Position numbers and translations under genes: made by a program. A stretch of DNA of 64,000 nucleotides from Ensifer sp. LCM 4579. GTDB taxonomy: Bacteria; Pseudomonadota; Alphaproteobacteria; Rhizobiales; Rhizobiaceae. The notes beneath the pieces were generated by a model, which was given only the letters and a program-made list of their open reading frames with translations, was not told the DNA's origin and ran no database searches. Location of the stretch: assembly GCF_001854885.1 (NCBI RefSeq), contig NZ_MDDV01000035.1, forward strand, positions 112,940 through 176,939, in the 5' to 3' direction. Below, one piece after another: positions 53,224 to 63,131 of this stretch (position 1 is the stretch's first letter; each line of letters starts with the position of its first letter).

Positions 53224-53359
53224 CATTTCCAACGAGCGCTTTAACGCCGATTCGACTGAGTGGAAGCACGACACGTTTAACGCTTGCAGTCGGCCGCGAC
53301 TGGTGAAAACATCCGGCCTGGCAAATCGACCGCGGTCCTGGGCAAACAGGGAGTATATC

Positions 53360-55210
53360 ATGATCAGACACATGCGGACCGGCCTTGTCGCCGCCTCGCT
53401 TCTCGCGCTTTCATCGGGCGCCGCCTTCGCCGACTACCAGCTGAATATCCTGCACATCAACGATCTCCACTCGCGCATCGAACCGATCAACAAATATGAT
53501 TCGACCTGCTCGGCCGAAGAGGAGGAGGAGAACGAATGCTTCGGCGGCGTGGCAAGGGTGAAGTCCGCGATCGACGCCCACCGCAAGAATTTCGCCGATG
53601 CCGGCGCCAATGTGCTGGTCCTCGATGCCGGCGACCAGTTCCAGGGGTCGCTTTTCTACACGACCTACAAGAGCGAGGCGGTAGCCGAATTCATGAACGG
53701 TATCGGCTTTGACGCCATGGCCGTCGGCAATCACGAATTCGACGATGGACCGGAGGAACTGGCGAAGTTTCTCGACAAAGTGAAGTTCCCTGTCATCTCC
53801 GGCAATACCGTCATCGGCGCCGACACACCGATCGCCAATCGCATTCCCGGCTACATCGTCAAGGAGGTGGGCGGCCAAAAAATCGCCGTGGTGTCGGTCC
53901 TTGCAACCGATACGGATGAAACCTCCTCGCCCGGCAAGAGCGTATTTTTCGAGGACGAGATCACATATCTGAAAGGGATCGTGCCGAAAATCGAAGCCGA
54001 GGGGATCAACAAGATCATTCTCCTGTCCCACGTCGGCTATCGGCGCGACAAGGAGATTGCTGCAGCCGTCGACGGCATCGACGTGATCGTCGGCGGGCAC
54101 AGCCATACGCTGCTATCCAACACGGACGAAAAGGCAGCCGGCCCCTATCCGACGAACGTCAAGAACCCCTCGGGCGTCGAGGTGCCGATCGTCCAAGCCT
54201 ATGCCTATTCCAAATATCTCGGCAATCTGATGGTCGTCTTCGACGATCAAGGCAAGGTGAAGTCGGCAAGCGGCAAACCGGAACTGCTCGACGCCTCCAT
54301 CACGCCTGACGCGGGTTTCAAGGATCGTATCGCCGAGCTCGGCAAGCCGATTGAGGAACTGAAGACGAAGGAGATTTCGGAAGCGACCGCCGTCATCGAC
54401 GGATCGCGCGAGACCTGCCGCGCGCAGGAATGCGCCATGGGCAATCTCGTCGCCGACGCCATGCTTGCACGCGTTGCCCCGCAGGGCATTTCCGTCGCCA
54501 TCCAGAATGGCGGCGGCCTGCGCGCCTCCATCGATGAGGGGACGGTGACGATGGGCGAAGTGCTGACGGTGCTTCCCTTCCAGAACACGGTCGCCACTTT
54601 CCAGCTCAAGGGCTCGGACCTGATCGCGGCGCTTGAAAACGGGCTGAGCCAGATCGAGGAGGGCGCCGGACGCTTTCCGCAGGTGGCGGGTCTCAAATAC
54701 AGCTTCGATAAGTCCAAGCCGGCCGGCAACCGCGTCGTTTCCGTGGAGGTCAAGGAAGGGGACGGCTTCGTGCCTCTCGACCCGACCAAGACGTACGGCG
54801 TCGTCTCGAACAACTACATGCGGGCGGGCGGCGACGGCTACGAGATTTTCGCGACCGCCGGCATGAATGCCTACGACTTCGGCCCGAGCCTCGAAGAGGT
54901 CGTCGCCGACTATCTCGCCGCCAAGCGCCCCTATAAGCCCTATACGGACGGCCGCATCACCGCGGTCGCGGCGGCAGCAGCAGCGCCGGCGGCGGAGCCA
55001 GCCGCCGCCGCGGCCGAGGCAATGCCCGAATCGACGGCACCGGCTGGCGGCCCGCAGAAGCACGTCGTCGCCAGCGGCGACACGCTCTGGGATCTCGCCG
55101 AGTCCTTCTACGGCAATGGCGCGGAGTGGAGAAAGATATCGGCCGCCAATGGCGACCCGGCGCCGCGCCGGCTCGCTATCGGCCGCGAATTGGAAATTCC
55201 GGCTAAGTAA
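53360..55210 (+). CDS. Exported 5'-nucleotidase (UshA family) fused to a LysM domain
   Basis: The 616-residue protein has a signal peptide (RTGLVAASLLALSSGAAFA), a metallophosphatase domain with metal motifs LNILHINDLHSRIEP, VLDAGDQFQGSLFY, MAVGNHEFDDGPEELAKFL, ILLSHVGYRRDKEIA and VGGHSHTLLSN, then the substrate domain (SRETCRAQECAMGNLVADAM, AIQNGGGLRASIDEGTVTMG, VVSNNYMRAGGDGYEIF). An Ala/Pro linker (about 537-565) leads to a LysM module (HVVASGDTLWDLAESFYGNG, LAIGRELEIP). It would dephosphorylate nucleotides in the periplasm while held to peptidoglycan. A strong terminator follows. Confidence 0.93.
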   Translation: MIRHMRTGLVAASLLALSSGAAFADYQLNILHINDLHSRIEPINKYDSTCSAEEEEENECFGGVARVKSAIDAHRKNFADAGANVLVLDAGDQFQGSLFYTTYKSEAVAEFMNGIGFDAMAVGNHEFDDGPEELAKFLDKVKFPVISGNTVIGADTPIANRIPGYIVKEVGGQKIAVVSVLATDTDETSSPGKSVFFEDEITYLKGIVPKIEAEGINKIILLSHVGYRRDKEIAAAVDGIDVIVGGHSHTLLSNTDEKAAGPYPTNVKNPSGVEVPIVQAYAYSKYLGNLMVVFDDQGKVKSASGKPELLDASITPDAGFKDRIAELGKPIEELKTKEISEATAVIDGSRETCRAQECAMGNLVADAMLARVAPQGISVAIQNGGGLRASIDEGTVTMGEVLTVLPFQNTVATFQLKGSDLIAALENGLSQIEEGAGRFPQVAGLKYSFDKSKPAGNRVVSVEVKEGDGFVPLDPTKTYGVVSNNYMRAGGDGYEIFATAGMNAYDFGPSLEEVVADYLAAKRPYKPYTDGRITAVAAAAAAPAAEPAAAAAEAMPESTAPAGGPQKHVVASGDTLWDLAESFYGNGAEWRKISAANGDPAPRRLAIGRELEIPAK

Positions 55211-55232
55211 GACATTCTGCCTCACGTTTAGC

Positions 55233-55268
55233 GCCGGCGCGGGCTTTCCCGCGCCGGCTTTTCTTTTT
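55233..55268 (+). terminator. Terminator after the 5'-nucleotidase gene
   Basis: GCCGGCGCGGG and CCCGCGCCGGC form a perfect 11-bp stem with a CTTT loop, followed by TTTTCTTTTT. Confidence 0.95.
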
Positions 55269-55324
55269 AGAAGTGTTTGAAAGTAGAGGCGCCGCTCAAC
55301 ATATGTACGCGCATGAGGAAGACG

Positions 55325-56362
55325 ATGACCGAAGCAACCGCAGAACCGATCGCCCCCACTCATCCGCCCGTGAATTTCGGGAAGGTCGGCGTGCTGCTCG
55401 TCAATCTCGGCACTCCGGACGGCACCGATTTCGCCTCCATGCGCCGCTACCTCAAGGAATTCCTCAGCGACAGGCGCGTCATCGAATGGTCGCGCCTCTT
55501 CTGGTACCCGATCCTCTACGGGATCGTGCTCAACACGCGACCGCGCAAGGTCGGCAGGGCCTATGAGCTGATTTGGAACAAGGAGAAGAACGAAAGCTGG
55601 CTGCGGACCTATACGCGCAGCCAGGCGGCACTGATGGCGACAAGCCTCGCCGACGAGCCGCAGGTGGTTGTCGACTGGGCCATGCGCTACGGTCAGCCGT
55701 CGATCGCCTCGCGCCTGGAGGTGCTGCAGAAGCAGGGCTGCGAGCGCGTCCTGGTCTTTCCGCTCTATCCGCAGTATGCGGCGGCAACGACCGCGACCGT
55801 CAACGACAAGGCGTTCGGGGCGCTCCTCAAGATGCGCTGGCAGCCGGCCCTGCGGACCGTTCCGCCCTACCACGACGATCCGGTTTATATCGACGCGCTG
55901 GCCACCTCGATCGATCGCCACCTGGCGACGCTCGATTGGCAGCCGGAGGTCGTCCTTGCCTCCTTCCACGGCATTCCGAAAAGCTACTTCGACCTCGGCG
56001 ATCCCTATTACTGTCAGTGCCAGAAGACGGCGCGGCTACTCAGGGAAAGACTGGGCTGGCCGAAAGAGAAGCTGCAGGTTACCTTCCAGTCGCGCTTCGG
56101 CCCGGAGGAATGGCTGCAGCCCTACACGGACGCGACGGTCGAGAAACTTGCCAGGGACGGCGTCAAGCGCATCGCAGTGATCAATCCGGGCTTCGTCTCC
56201 GACTGCCTGGAGACCCTGGAGGAAATCGCCGGCCAGGCGGCCGAAAGCTTCCTCCACAATGGTGGCGAGAAATTCACCCATATCCCCTGTCTGAACGACA
56301 GCCCCGAGGGCATGGCGGTGCTCAACCACGTCGCGCGCCGCGAATTGCAGGGGTGGATTTAA
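55325..56362 (+). CDS. hemH: Ferrochelatase
   Basis: The 345-residue enzyme inserts iron into protoporphyrin IX. Motifs: GVLLVNLGTPDGTDFASMRR, LKEFLSDRRVIEWSRLFWYP, VFPLYPQYAAATTATVNDK, VVLASFHGIPKSYFDLGDPY (active-site His), TFQSRFGPEEWLQPYTD and INPGFVSDCLETLEEIAGQA with the catalytic glutamate, then HIPCLNDSPEGM. The ATG at 55325 is preceded by GAGGAAGACG; ATG 55313 and TTG 55277 are in frame but lack sites. A mosaic repeat follows. Confidence 0.97.
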   Translation: MTEATAEPIAPTHPPVNFGKVGVLLVNLGTPDGTDFASMRRYLKEFLSDRRVIEWSRLFWYPILYGIVLNTRPRKVGRAYELIWNKEKNESWLRTYTRSQAALMATSLADEPQVVVDWAMRYGQPSIASRLEVLQKQGCERVLVFPLYPQYAAATTATVNDKAFGALLKMRWQPALRTVPPYHDDPVYIDALATSIDRHLATLDWQPEVVLASFHGIPKSYFDLGDPYYCQCQKTARLLRERLGWPKEKLQVTFQSRFGPEEWLQPYTDATVEKLARDGVKRIAVINPGFVSDCLETLEEIAGQAAESFLHNGGEKFTHIPCLNDSPEGMAVLNHVARRELQGWI

Positions 56363-56387
56363 CGGAAGTTCGTACGGAAACTCAACC

Positions 56388-56475
56388 GCATCGGCCCGAA
56401 AATCGGACCCGATTCTCGAAGGTACGATGCGCGGTTTCAAGGAGTTACAGCCTCCTCGTGAGGACGCACGGCGCC
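56388..56475 (+). repeat. Mosaic intergenic repeat after hemH
   Basis: GCATCGGCCCGAAAATCGGA...CGATTCTCGAAGGTACGATGC is a long imperfect palindrome, joined to GCGGTTTCAAGGAGTTACAG and CCTCCTCGTGAGGACGCACGGCGC. Same order of modules as at 24830. Confidence 0.75.
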
Positions 56476-56577
56476 ATGTGCCGCCACCGCAGCGGTGTCC
56501 CTCGCCCCCTGTCTGCAGCCGAAAGGACACGGTGAGGGCAAGCTCTTGCAAACAGCGGAAACCGTGCCTCCTCGGGA

Positions 56578-58467
56578 CTATCCGACTTTCTTCATGGCCG
56601 TCGGCCCGTCGCCGATCGAACGGATGAGAATGCGGTTGCGCCCCTGCACCTTGGCGTCATAGAGCGCGGCGTCCGCCTCCGACAGAAGAAGATCCGGCTC
56701 CGTCTGCAGGACCGGGCCGCTCGCAACGGCTATGCCGATGCTGGCGCTCACTTTCCGGAACTCGCTCTGCGAATGGACGATATTCTCCTTTTCGAGAAGT
56801 TGCGCGAACTGTTCCGCAACCGTGATCGCGCCCTTCTCGCTGATATCCGGCAGCAGGACCGCGAATTCCTCGCCGCCGTAGCGGGCGACAATGTCGCCGG
56901 GCCGTTTCGCCGACTTCAGCAGACAGTTGCTCACCAGGCGCAGACATTGATCGCCGGCAGGATGCCCGTAGGTGTCGTTATAGGCCTTGAAGCAGTCGAT
57001 ATCGATCATCAGCAGGCTGAGCGAGGCATTGTTCCTGGCGCACTTGGCAGCCTCGCGTTCAAAGGCCTCGTCGAAGGCGCGGCGGTTGACGATGCCGGTC
57101 AGCCCGTCCGTCTCCGCAAGGTTCTTCAACTGCGCGGCCGACATCCGAAGCGCGATTTCGGACTGCTTCGTCGCGGTGATGTCGGAGACGACCACCATCG
57201 CGCTGCCGTCCGCCGCAAGCCTCGTGCGAATGCTGAGCCAGTCTCCATTCTGGAGTTGAACCTCTTCATCCTTGTTCTGGTGCAAAGCGGCGCTGAGCGA
57301 CTTGATCCAGTCTTCCACCGCCTCATAGTCGATACCTGAACGCTCACGCGTTTCGGCGACGCGTCGCAGAATGTCGCTGATATGGGCGCCGATCACCCGG
57401 GCGCCCCCGGAGAGCGGGAAAGCACTGCGATACTGCTCGTTGCAGAACAGCAGGTAGCCTTCCCTGTCGAACATCGCAAAGCCATCCGACATTCCCGCGA
57501 TCGCATGGGAAAGCAGATCCTTGTTTTCCCGCAGTTCCCGCTCCAGGGCAACCCGCTCGGTAACGTCCCGCGTGACGCCGGCAAGGCCGATCACGCGGCC
57601 CTCCTGGTCCCTGAGCGGAACTTTGGAGGCGAGAAGATCTCTGCCTTCGATGTGCTCGACGGAATCGATCAGAGGCACGCCCGTGCGCATGACCTCCTGT
57701 TCGCTGTGATAGAGTTCTTCTGCCAGACGCAGCGGCTGGAGATCGAAATCCGACAGGCCGACCATTTCCGCTGTCGTCCTGTAGCGGTAGAGCCGGATCA
57801 TGTTTTCGTTGACGGTGATGAACCGGCTGTCCCTGTCCTTGACATAGAGATAGTCGGGCGATTGCGAAAATGCGGTTTCGAGCATCCGGCGCTCGAGGTC
57901 CAACTGGCGTGTTTTCAGAATGATGAGGCCGCAGATCAGCGTCGCCGTCACATTCATCGCCGTCATGGGCAGGCCGATTGCGGCGAGCGTGCGAGCACTC
58001 GAAAGAGTGGGCAGCAGCGCCATCGTTATGACAAGCACGCTGCCGACGGCGGCGGCGAGCATGACGACGTGCATGAAGGTCGGCGATTTCTTCCTTATGC
58101 AGAGATTGGCGAGGAGTCCGATCGCCGCAAGGGCGGCCATGACCAGTATGCCCTCTGAGGCAGCCGCTCCGCCGAGCACGAGACGAACGGCGATCGCCAG
58201 TGTCACGGCGATCGCGGCAGAGAGCGCCCCGCCGAACATCCCGGCAAGCACGAGCGGCGCGAAACGCAGGTCGATATAGATGCCGGGCGCGAACTCGATG
58301 GCAAGCAGAATGGAGCCGATGGAGGCCCCGCCGGCGATAGCCCCGAGCACGGCATTTTCACGATCGGCCAGCCGCGAGCGGAACCAGATCGACAGATGCG
58401 CCCAAAGTGAAATTGCCAAGCTTACGAAAGCAAGATTGCCTACAAATTGCTCCCACATGCCATTCAT
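56578..58467 (-). CDS. Membrane diguanylate cyclase (LytS-like 5TM, PAS, PAS, GGDEF)
   Basis: About 629 residues. The first 195 residues hold five to six hydrophobic helices with the YhcK/LytS pattern (AIAGGASIGSILLAIEFAPG, YIDLRFAPLVLAGMFGGALS). Two PAS domains follow (AFSQSPDYLYVKDRDSRFIT..., GLAGVTRDVTERVALERELR; and AIAGMSDGFAMFDREGYLLF). The GGDEF domain reads DGLTGIVNRRAFDEAFERE, LMIDIDCFKAYNDTYGHPAG, IVARYGGEEFAVLLPDISEK with GGEEF intact. It should make cyclic di-GMP in response to a membrane-sensed signal. Start between GTG 58470, ATG 58467 and ATG 58458 is not decided. Confidence 0.92.
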   Translation of the reverse strand: MNGMWEQFVGNLAFVSLAISLWAHLSIWFRSRLADRENAVLGAIAGGASIGSILLAIEFAPGIYIDLRFAPLVLAGMFGGALSAAIAVTLAIAVRLVLGGAAASEGILVMAALAAIGLLANLCIRKKSPTFMHVVMLAAAVGSVLVITMALLPTLSSARTLAAIGLPMTAMNVTATLICGLIILKTRQLDLERRMLETAFSQSPDYLYVKDRDSRFITVNENMIRLYRYRTTAEMVGLSDFDLQPLRLAEELYHSEQEVMRTGVPLIDSVEHIEGRDLLASKVPLRDQEGRVIGLAGVTRDVTERVALERELRENKDLLSHAIAGMSDGFAMFDREGYLLFCNEQYRSAFPLSGGARVIGAHISDILRRVAETRERSGIDYEAVEDWIKSLSAALHQNKDEEVQLQNGDWLSIRTRLAADGSAMVVVSDITATKQSEIALRMSAAQLKNLAETDGLTGIVNRRAFDEAFEREAAKCARNNASLSLLMIDIDCFKAYNDTYGHPAGDQCLRLVSNCLLKSAKRPGDIVARYGGEEFAVLLPDISEKGAITVAEQFAQLLEKENIVHSQSEFRKVSASIGIAVASGPVLQTEPDLLLSEADAALYDAKVQGRNRILIRSIGDGPTAMKKVG

Positions 58468-58687
58468 CACGCTGCATCGGCCTTCCAGAACATCCTCAAG
58501 GCCACCATTACGCGAAAATTCCTTTGAGCTTCCTTAAGGCGAGGCTGAAATTGCGCACAGTTTTCTTTCACAGCCGAGCCGCTTTCGCCCGCTGCCGCTT
58601 GAAAAAGCGGAGCGAATCGCCACGTGTTGGATTGAAGCAGCGTGCCTATCGCTAAAGTTGAAGAGTGGAGGACTATCCTTGGGCGGC

Positions 58688-59668
58688 ATGGATATCGCGG
58701 TCATTGCTTTCGTCGTCTTCGTCTTTCTGGTGCTCCTCACCGGCGTCAAGACCGTACCGCAAGGCTATCGCTACACTGTCGAGCGCTTCGGCCGATACGT
58801 GAGAACCATCGAGCCGGGGCTAAACGTCATCATTCCGGTGTTCGACCGCATCGGCGCGAAAATGAACGTGATGGAGCAGGTTCTCGACGTGCCGACCCAG
58901 GAGGTGATCACCAAGGACAATGCCAGCGTTTCGGCTGACGCAGTCGCCTTTTACCAGGTCCTGAACGCCGCCCAGGCCGCCTACCAGGTCGCAAATCTCG
59001 AAAACGCCCTCCTCAACCTGACCATGACCAATATCCGCTCGGTCATGGGGTCGATGGATCTCGACGAGTTGCTCTCCAACCGCGATACGATCAACGATCG
59101 CCTGTTGCGCGTCGTCGACGAGGCCGCCAATCCCTGGGGCATCAAAATCACCCGTGTCGAGATCAAGGATATCGCGCCGCCGACGGACCTCGTCGAGGCC
59201 ATGGCCCGGCAGATGAAGGCGGAGCGTGAGAAGCGCGCACAGGTGCTGGAGGCCGAAGGCGCAAGGAACGCCCAGATTCTCCGCGCCGAAGGCGCGAAAC
59301 AATCGGCCATCCTCCAGGCGGAGGGGCAGCGCGAAGCCGCCTATCGCGAAGCGGAAGCGCGCGAACGCCTGGCAGAGGCCGAAGCCAAGGCGACCCGAAT
59401 GGTCTCCGAAGCGATTGCTGCAGGCGACGTCCAGGCGATCAACTACTTCGTGGCGCAGAAATATACCGAGGCCCTGGCGTCGATCGGCACCGCAAACAAC
59501 CAGAAGATCGTCCTGATGCCCATGGAAGCAGCCTCGCTGATCGGTTCGCTTGGCGGCATAGGCGCAATTGCCCGAGAGGTCTTCGCCGAGGGCCAACAGC
59601 CAGCCGCGCGCTCGCGTGCCTCCACGCCGCGCACCGGTCCGGCCCCCGGTCCTCTCGAGACGCCGTGA
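58688..59668 (+). CDS. SPFH/stomatin-like membrane protease regulator (QmcA-like)
   Basis: About 326 residues: one N-terminal helix ([17 protein letters not shown]), then the SPFH domain ([98 protein letters not shown]), a coiled coil of AEG/AEA repeats (about 190-245) and a Pro/Arg tail. Such proteins form large ring assemblies that organise membranes and proteases. It is 9 bp from the NfeD gene, the classical pairing. A TTG at 58679 with GGAGGAC upstream could be the true start. Confidence 0.93.
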   Translation: MDIAVIAFVVFVFLVLLTGVKTVPQGYRYTVERFGRYVRTIEPGLNVIIPVFDRIGAKMNVMEQVLDVPTQEVITKDNASVSADAVAFYQVLNAAQAAYQVANLENALLNLTMTNIRSVMGSMDLDELLSNRDTINDRLLRVVDEAANPWGIKITRVEIKDIAPPTDLVEAMARQMKAEREKRAQVLEAEGARNAQILRAEGAKQSAILQAEGQREAAYREAEARERLAEAEAKATRMVSEAIAAGDVQAINYFVAQKYTEALASIGTANNQKIVLMPMEAASLIGSLGGIGAIAREVFAEGQQPAARSRASTPRTGPAPGPLETP

Positions 59669-59677
59669 GGGCCGCAC

Positions 59678-60133
59678 ATGATCGCCCGCCTCGTTCTCGA
59701 ACTCGGTCCCTGGAGCTGGTGGGTGCTGGGCCTCGTGCTGCTGGCGGCGGAAGTGCTCGTCCCCGGCGTATTCCTGGTGTGGATCGGGCTCGCGGCGCTC
59801 ATCACCGGCGTTCTGTCCCTCCTCCTATGGGACGCAGCATTCTGGCTCTGGCAGGTCCAACTCATCGCGTTCGCCCTGCTCTCGATGATCGCGGTCCTGA
59901 TCGGACGCCGCATCGTCGCGGCCTCCGAGGAAAGCGACGAGCCACTGCTAAACAAACGTGCCGAAAGCCTGGTCGGCCGCACCGCGGTGCTCGAACAGCC
60001 AATCGCCGAGGGCCATGGTCGCGTGCGCCTCGACGACACGACTTGGGCGGTCGAGGGACCCGACCTTCCCGCGGGCACACGCGTGCGCATCGTCGCCAGC
60101 ACCGGAAGGCACCTGACGGTTGAGCGTGCCTGA
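59678..60133 (+). CDS. NfeD family membrane protein
   Basis: The 151-residue product has three to four membrane helices (WSWWVLGLVLLAAEVLVPGV, FLVWIGLAALITGVLSLLLW, WQVQLIAFALLSMIAVLIG) and a C-terminal OB-fold domain (NKRAESLVGRTAVLEQPIAE, GRVRLDDTTWAVEGPDLPAG, RVRIVASTGRHLTVERA). This is the short NfeD form that partners SPFH proteins, as it does here 9 bp downstream. Confidence 0.93.
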   Translation: MIARLVLELGPWSWWVLGLVLLAAEVLVPGVFLVWIGLAALITGVLSLLLWDAAFWLWQVQLIAFALLSMIAVLIGRRIVAASEESDEPLLNKRAESLVGRTAVLEQPIAEGHGRVRLDDTTWAVEGPDLPAGTRVRIVASTGRHLTVERA

Positions 60134-60242
60134 CCGGGCGTCGACGCCGGTTGCCGTCACGGCGCTGTAAGGACTGATCCGCTCGGCGGAAACTATTGAT
60201 TAACCACGCCGCTTTACGATTGCGAAAGAATTGCAATCGGAC

Positions 60243-61691
60243 ATGCGGAACAGACGATCAATGGCGCCCAGTACCTCACGCTCTCAATTGGCGGGCGCCA
60301 AGCGGGTGACGATGCCAGCGTGGCTGTTGGCCGGCTGGACCGCTTTCGCTCTGACACCCGCTTCGGCGCAGAGTCTCGCACCTCTTGTGAACGATGGCGT
60401 CGCCACCAGTCTGACTGCCACGAGCCCGGCCATTACCGATCCGCAGACGACCGGCGCGGTCTCCGGTGCGGATCTCTCGCCGGCGCTCGACGAGGATCTC
60501 AACCGCCTCAACCGGCGCGAAGATACTATCGACGGGCTGCGCGCTCGCCCCGATCCCTATGGCGGCGAGGCGGCGGGTATCCGGATCGGCACCTTCGTCC
60601 TGAAGCCGGCGCTCAGCGAAAGCTTCAATCATGAGCGGCAGGAGACGGGCGGCGACCGCCAGAGCCGGAGCTTCCTCGAGACCGGCCTCAAAGGGTCGCT
60701 CACCTCGGATTGGTCGCGCCATCAGTTGAGCGTGACCGGCGAAGGCGTGCGGCAGCACAATGTTTCGGGCGACGGTGAAGAAGAACCGCGTGCCGATATC
60801 GATGCGGAACTGCGGCTCGACTTGAGCGAGGACACCATAGCCAGGCTACGGGCGGGCTACAGCTTCGAGCGCGAAGATGCCAGCGATCCGAACGCGATTG
60901 CCAATGCAGAGACCCAATCCGGCGTAAACGGCTACAGGCTCGGCGCGGCGGCGGAGCGCGATTTCGGCATGATCCGGGGTTCGATCGGAATTGATTTCGA
61001 ACGCCGCACCTATGGCGATGTCGAGCTCGACGATGGGACCACGATGTCCCAGGAGGACAGGGATCGCAACATCGGTACGCTTACCGCACGCATCGGCCTG
61101 GAGCTTTCCCCGGCGCTCATCCCCTTCCTCGAAGGCTCCGTCGGAAAATCGGTTTATGATCTCAGGCAGGATACGCTCGGCTTCGAACGCTCCTATCAGA
61201 GCTATGCCGGCCGTGCCGGCGTGGAGGTCGATCTCGGCGAGAAGCTCAACGGTGAACTTGCGGCCGGCTACGAGACCTACCGTTTCGACGATGCACGGCT
61301 CGGCGATCTGCGCGGGCTATCAGTCGACGGGCGCATCAACTGGTCGCCGCAACGCGGCACCGATGTCCTGTTCGGCTTCCTGACGTATCTTGACCCGTCC
61401 ACCACAGCCGGCGAGGCGGGATCGATCAATTATCAGCTGACGAACGTGGTCACGCATCAGGTGAGGTCGGATATCGTCGCCAGGCTCTCCAACAGCGTGA
61501 CGCTGCTCAATTTCCCGTCGGGTGCCGCCGGCTCCGACGAGACAACCTGGCGCACGGGCGCCGGGCTGACCTATGACATGAGCCGCTATCTCGCGCTCAC
61601 CGGAGATGTGAGCTACGAGCGCACGAACAGAAACAGCGGGGCTTCGAGCGAAACAGCGCGCGTGGGCGTTGGGCTCACGCTGAGACGCTGA
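60243..61691 (+). CDS. Outer membrane beta-barrel protein (BBP2-like)
   Basis: About 482 residues with a signal segment (MPAWLLAGWTAFALTPASAQ), a disordered linker, and a C-terminal run of amphipathic strands alternating with tight turns: FVLKPALSESFNHERQETGG, LKGSLTSDWSRHQLSVTGEG, RADIDAELRLDLSEDTIARL, RAGYSFEREDASDP, FLEGSVGKSVYD, GELAAGYETYRFDDARLGDL and the final RVGVGLTLRR strand. This fits the putative beta-barrel porin 2 family seen with polysaccharide export. The neighbour galU, in the opposite direction, is consistent with a surface-glycan role. ATG 60243 is one of three in-frame choices. Confidence 0.82.
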   Translation: MRNRRSMAPSTSRSQLAGAKRVTMPAWLLAGWTAFALTPASAQSLAPLVNDGVATSLTATSPAITDPQTTGAVSGADLSPALDEDLNRLNRREDTIDGLRARPDPYGGEAAGIRIGTFVLKPALSESFNHERQETGGDRQSRSFLETGLKGSLTSDWSRHQLSVTGEGVRQHNVSGDGEEEPRADIDAELRLDLSEDTIARLRAGYSFEREDASDPNAIANAETQSGVNGYRLGAAAERDFGMIRGSIGIDFERRTYGDVELDDGTTMSQEDRDRNIGTLTARIGLELSPALIPFLEGSVGKSVYDLRQDTLGFERSYQSYAGRAGVEVDLGEKLNGELAAGYETYRFDDARLGDLRGLSVDGRINWSPQRGTDVLFGFLTYLDPSTTAGEAGSINYQLTNVVTHQVRSDIVARLSNSVTLLNFPSGAAGSDETTWRTGAGLTYDMSRYLALTGDVSYERTNRNSGASSETARVGVGLTLRR

Positions 61692-61757
61692 TTGCCAGCT
61701 GCAAGCGCAAACGCCACGCCCCAGGATGTGGCCGGAATTCGTACCCTCAAGCTTGGA

Positions 61758-62645
61758 TCACTCGAGTCTTTCCAGCAATCCCTTGAGCGGCCCCTCGACC
61801 ACCGGACGGATGTCGGCGCGCTCCAGCGCGAAGGCGACATTGGCGAGAATGAAGCCGTCCTTGGAGCCGCAATCGAAGGTCTCGCCGCGGAAGTGATAGG
61901 CCGAGAAGGGCTGCGTCTCGGAAAGCTTCACCATGCCGTCGGTCAGCTGGATCTCGTTGCCGGCGCCGCGCTCCTGGCGCTCCAGGATCGGGAAGATTTC
62001 CGGCTGCAGAATGTAGCGCCCGTTGATGAAGAAGTTCGACGGCGCCGTGCCCGCTGCGGGCTTCTCGACCATTCTGGTGATCCTGAAGCCCTCCCCGACC
62101 GGCTCGCCGACGCCGACGATGCCGTATTTGTGCGCCTGGTCGGGCGCGCATTCCTCGACGGCGACGACATTGCCGTTGCTCTCTTCGTAAAGCTCGACCA
62201 TGCCCTTGAGGCAGCCCTTCTCACCTTTCATGATCATGTCGGGAAGAAGCAGGGCGAAGGGTTCGTTGCCGACGAGATCACGCGCGCACCAGACCGCGTG
62301 CCCCAGGCCGAGCGGCGCCTGCTGACGCGTGAAGCTTGTGGTGCCGGCCTTCGGCAGCATGGCTTCGAGAAGCTCGATCTCCGCCTTCTTGTTGCGTTCG
62401 CGCAGCGTCTGATCGAGTTCCACCTGGATGTCGAAATAATCTTCGATGACCGCCTTGCTGCGGCCCGTCACGAAGATCAGATGCTCGATGCCCGCATCGA
62501 GCGCCTCGTCGACGACATATTGGATGACCGGCTTGTCCACCACCGTCAACATTTCCTTCGGCACGGCCTTGGTGGCGGGAAGGAAGCGCGTCCCCAGTCC
62601 CGCGACGGGGAAAACGGCTTTGCGGACTTTACGCTTTTCGGTCAT
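61758..62645 (-). CDS. galU: UTP-glucose-1-phosphate uridylyltransferase
   Basis: The 295-residue enzyme makes UDP-glucose for exopolysaccharide, LPS and cyclic glucans. Motifs: [20 protein letters not shown] and [11 protein letters not shown] (nucleotide loop), [85 protein letters not shown] and [30 protein letters not shown] precedes the ATG. A mosaic repeat sits 26 bp upstream of the start. It is convergent with the beta-barrel gene. Confidence 0.97.
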   Translation of the reverse strand: MTEKRKVRKAVFPVAGLGTRFLPATKAVPKEMLTVVDKPVIQYVVDEALDAGIEHLIFVTGRSKAVIEDYFDIQVELDQTLRERNKKAEIELLEAMLPKAGTTSFTRQQAPLGLGHAVWCARDLVGNEPFALLLPDMIMKGEKGCLKGMVELYEESNGNVVAVEECAPDQAHKYGIVGVGEPVGEGFRITRMVEKPAAGTAPSNFFINGRYILQPEIFPILERQERGAGNEIQLTDGMVKLSETQPFSAYHFRGETFDCGSKDGFILANVAFALERADIRPVVEGPLKGLLERLE

Positions 62646-62671
62646 GGAAACCTCCTTGCAGTGGTTCTCGT

Positions 62672-62771
62672 CTACAGCACCGCCGTCTTATCAGACGCGC
62701 AAAGGTCTCTGTAGCACCTTGAATTACTGCATGTCTTTGCCCGTGAATCGAGGCGATTCAAGGAGACATGC
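62672..62771 (-). repeat. Mosaic intergenic repeat upstream of galU
   Basis: CTACAGCACCGCCGTCTTAT, CAGACGCGCAAAGGTCTCTG, TAGCACCTTGAATTACTGCA and the palindrome-like TGCATGTC...GACATGC end. It is the reverse-oriented counterpart of the copies at 40677 and 41731. It occupies the likely galU leader or promoter. Confidence 0.8.
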
Positions 62772-63131
62772 GTTGGTCTGAAGCAGGCAATCTACACTTG
62801 AACAGGCCTGCGCCGGCCACAGTCGTGATGTCCTGTAACGATCTGAATCTCTGCAGGCTTTCCATAATCGACTTCGATTGACGAAATCTTGCAGAGACCG
62901 AGTTTACCGACTTTCCATCAAGGAAGACGACTCGGCGCTTTCATGGTAAAGACTTTATTGACCTCGTTTCTGTAGGCTTCTGCACTGATCCGCTACGGCT
63001 GCTGCCGTACGGCCTCAAGTAGGACCGCATGCTGCCCCAGCGGCCCTTGCGGGCGACATTCGCAATCCGGAGTAATTGGTCCGGGATGAACACCGGCTGA
63101 ATGCTCCGCCGAGAAACGGAACCGACAGCAA
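62772..63131. other. Divergent intergenic region between galU and the transglycosylase gene
   Basis: 360 bp with no supportable ORF. A TTGACC (62963-62968) could be a -35 for the plus-strand gene, without a clear -10. A TACGGCTGCTGCCGTACGGCC inverted pair lies at about 62993-63013. Base composition is less GC-rich than in the genes around it. Confidence 0.4.

Noticed and set aside
54113-55969. A 618-codon minus-strand frame across the 5'-nucleotidase and hemH genes.
   Set aside because: It spans two well-supported genes and a terminator, so it is a reading-frame shadow.
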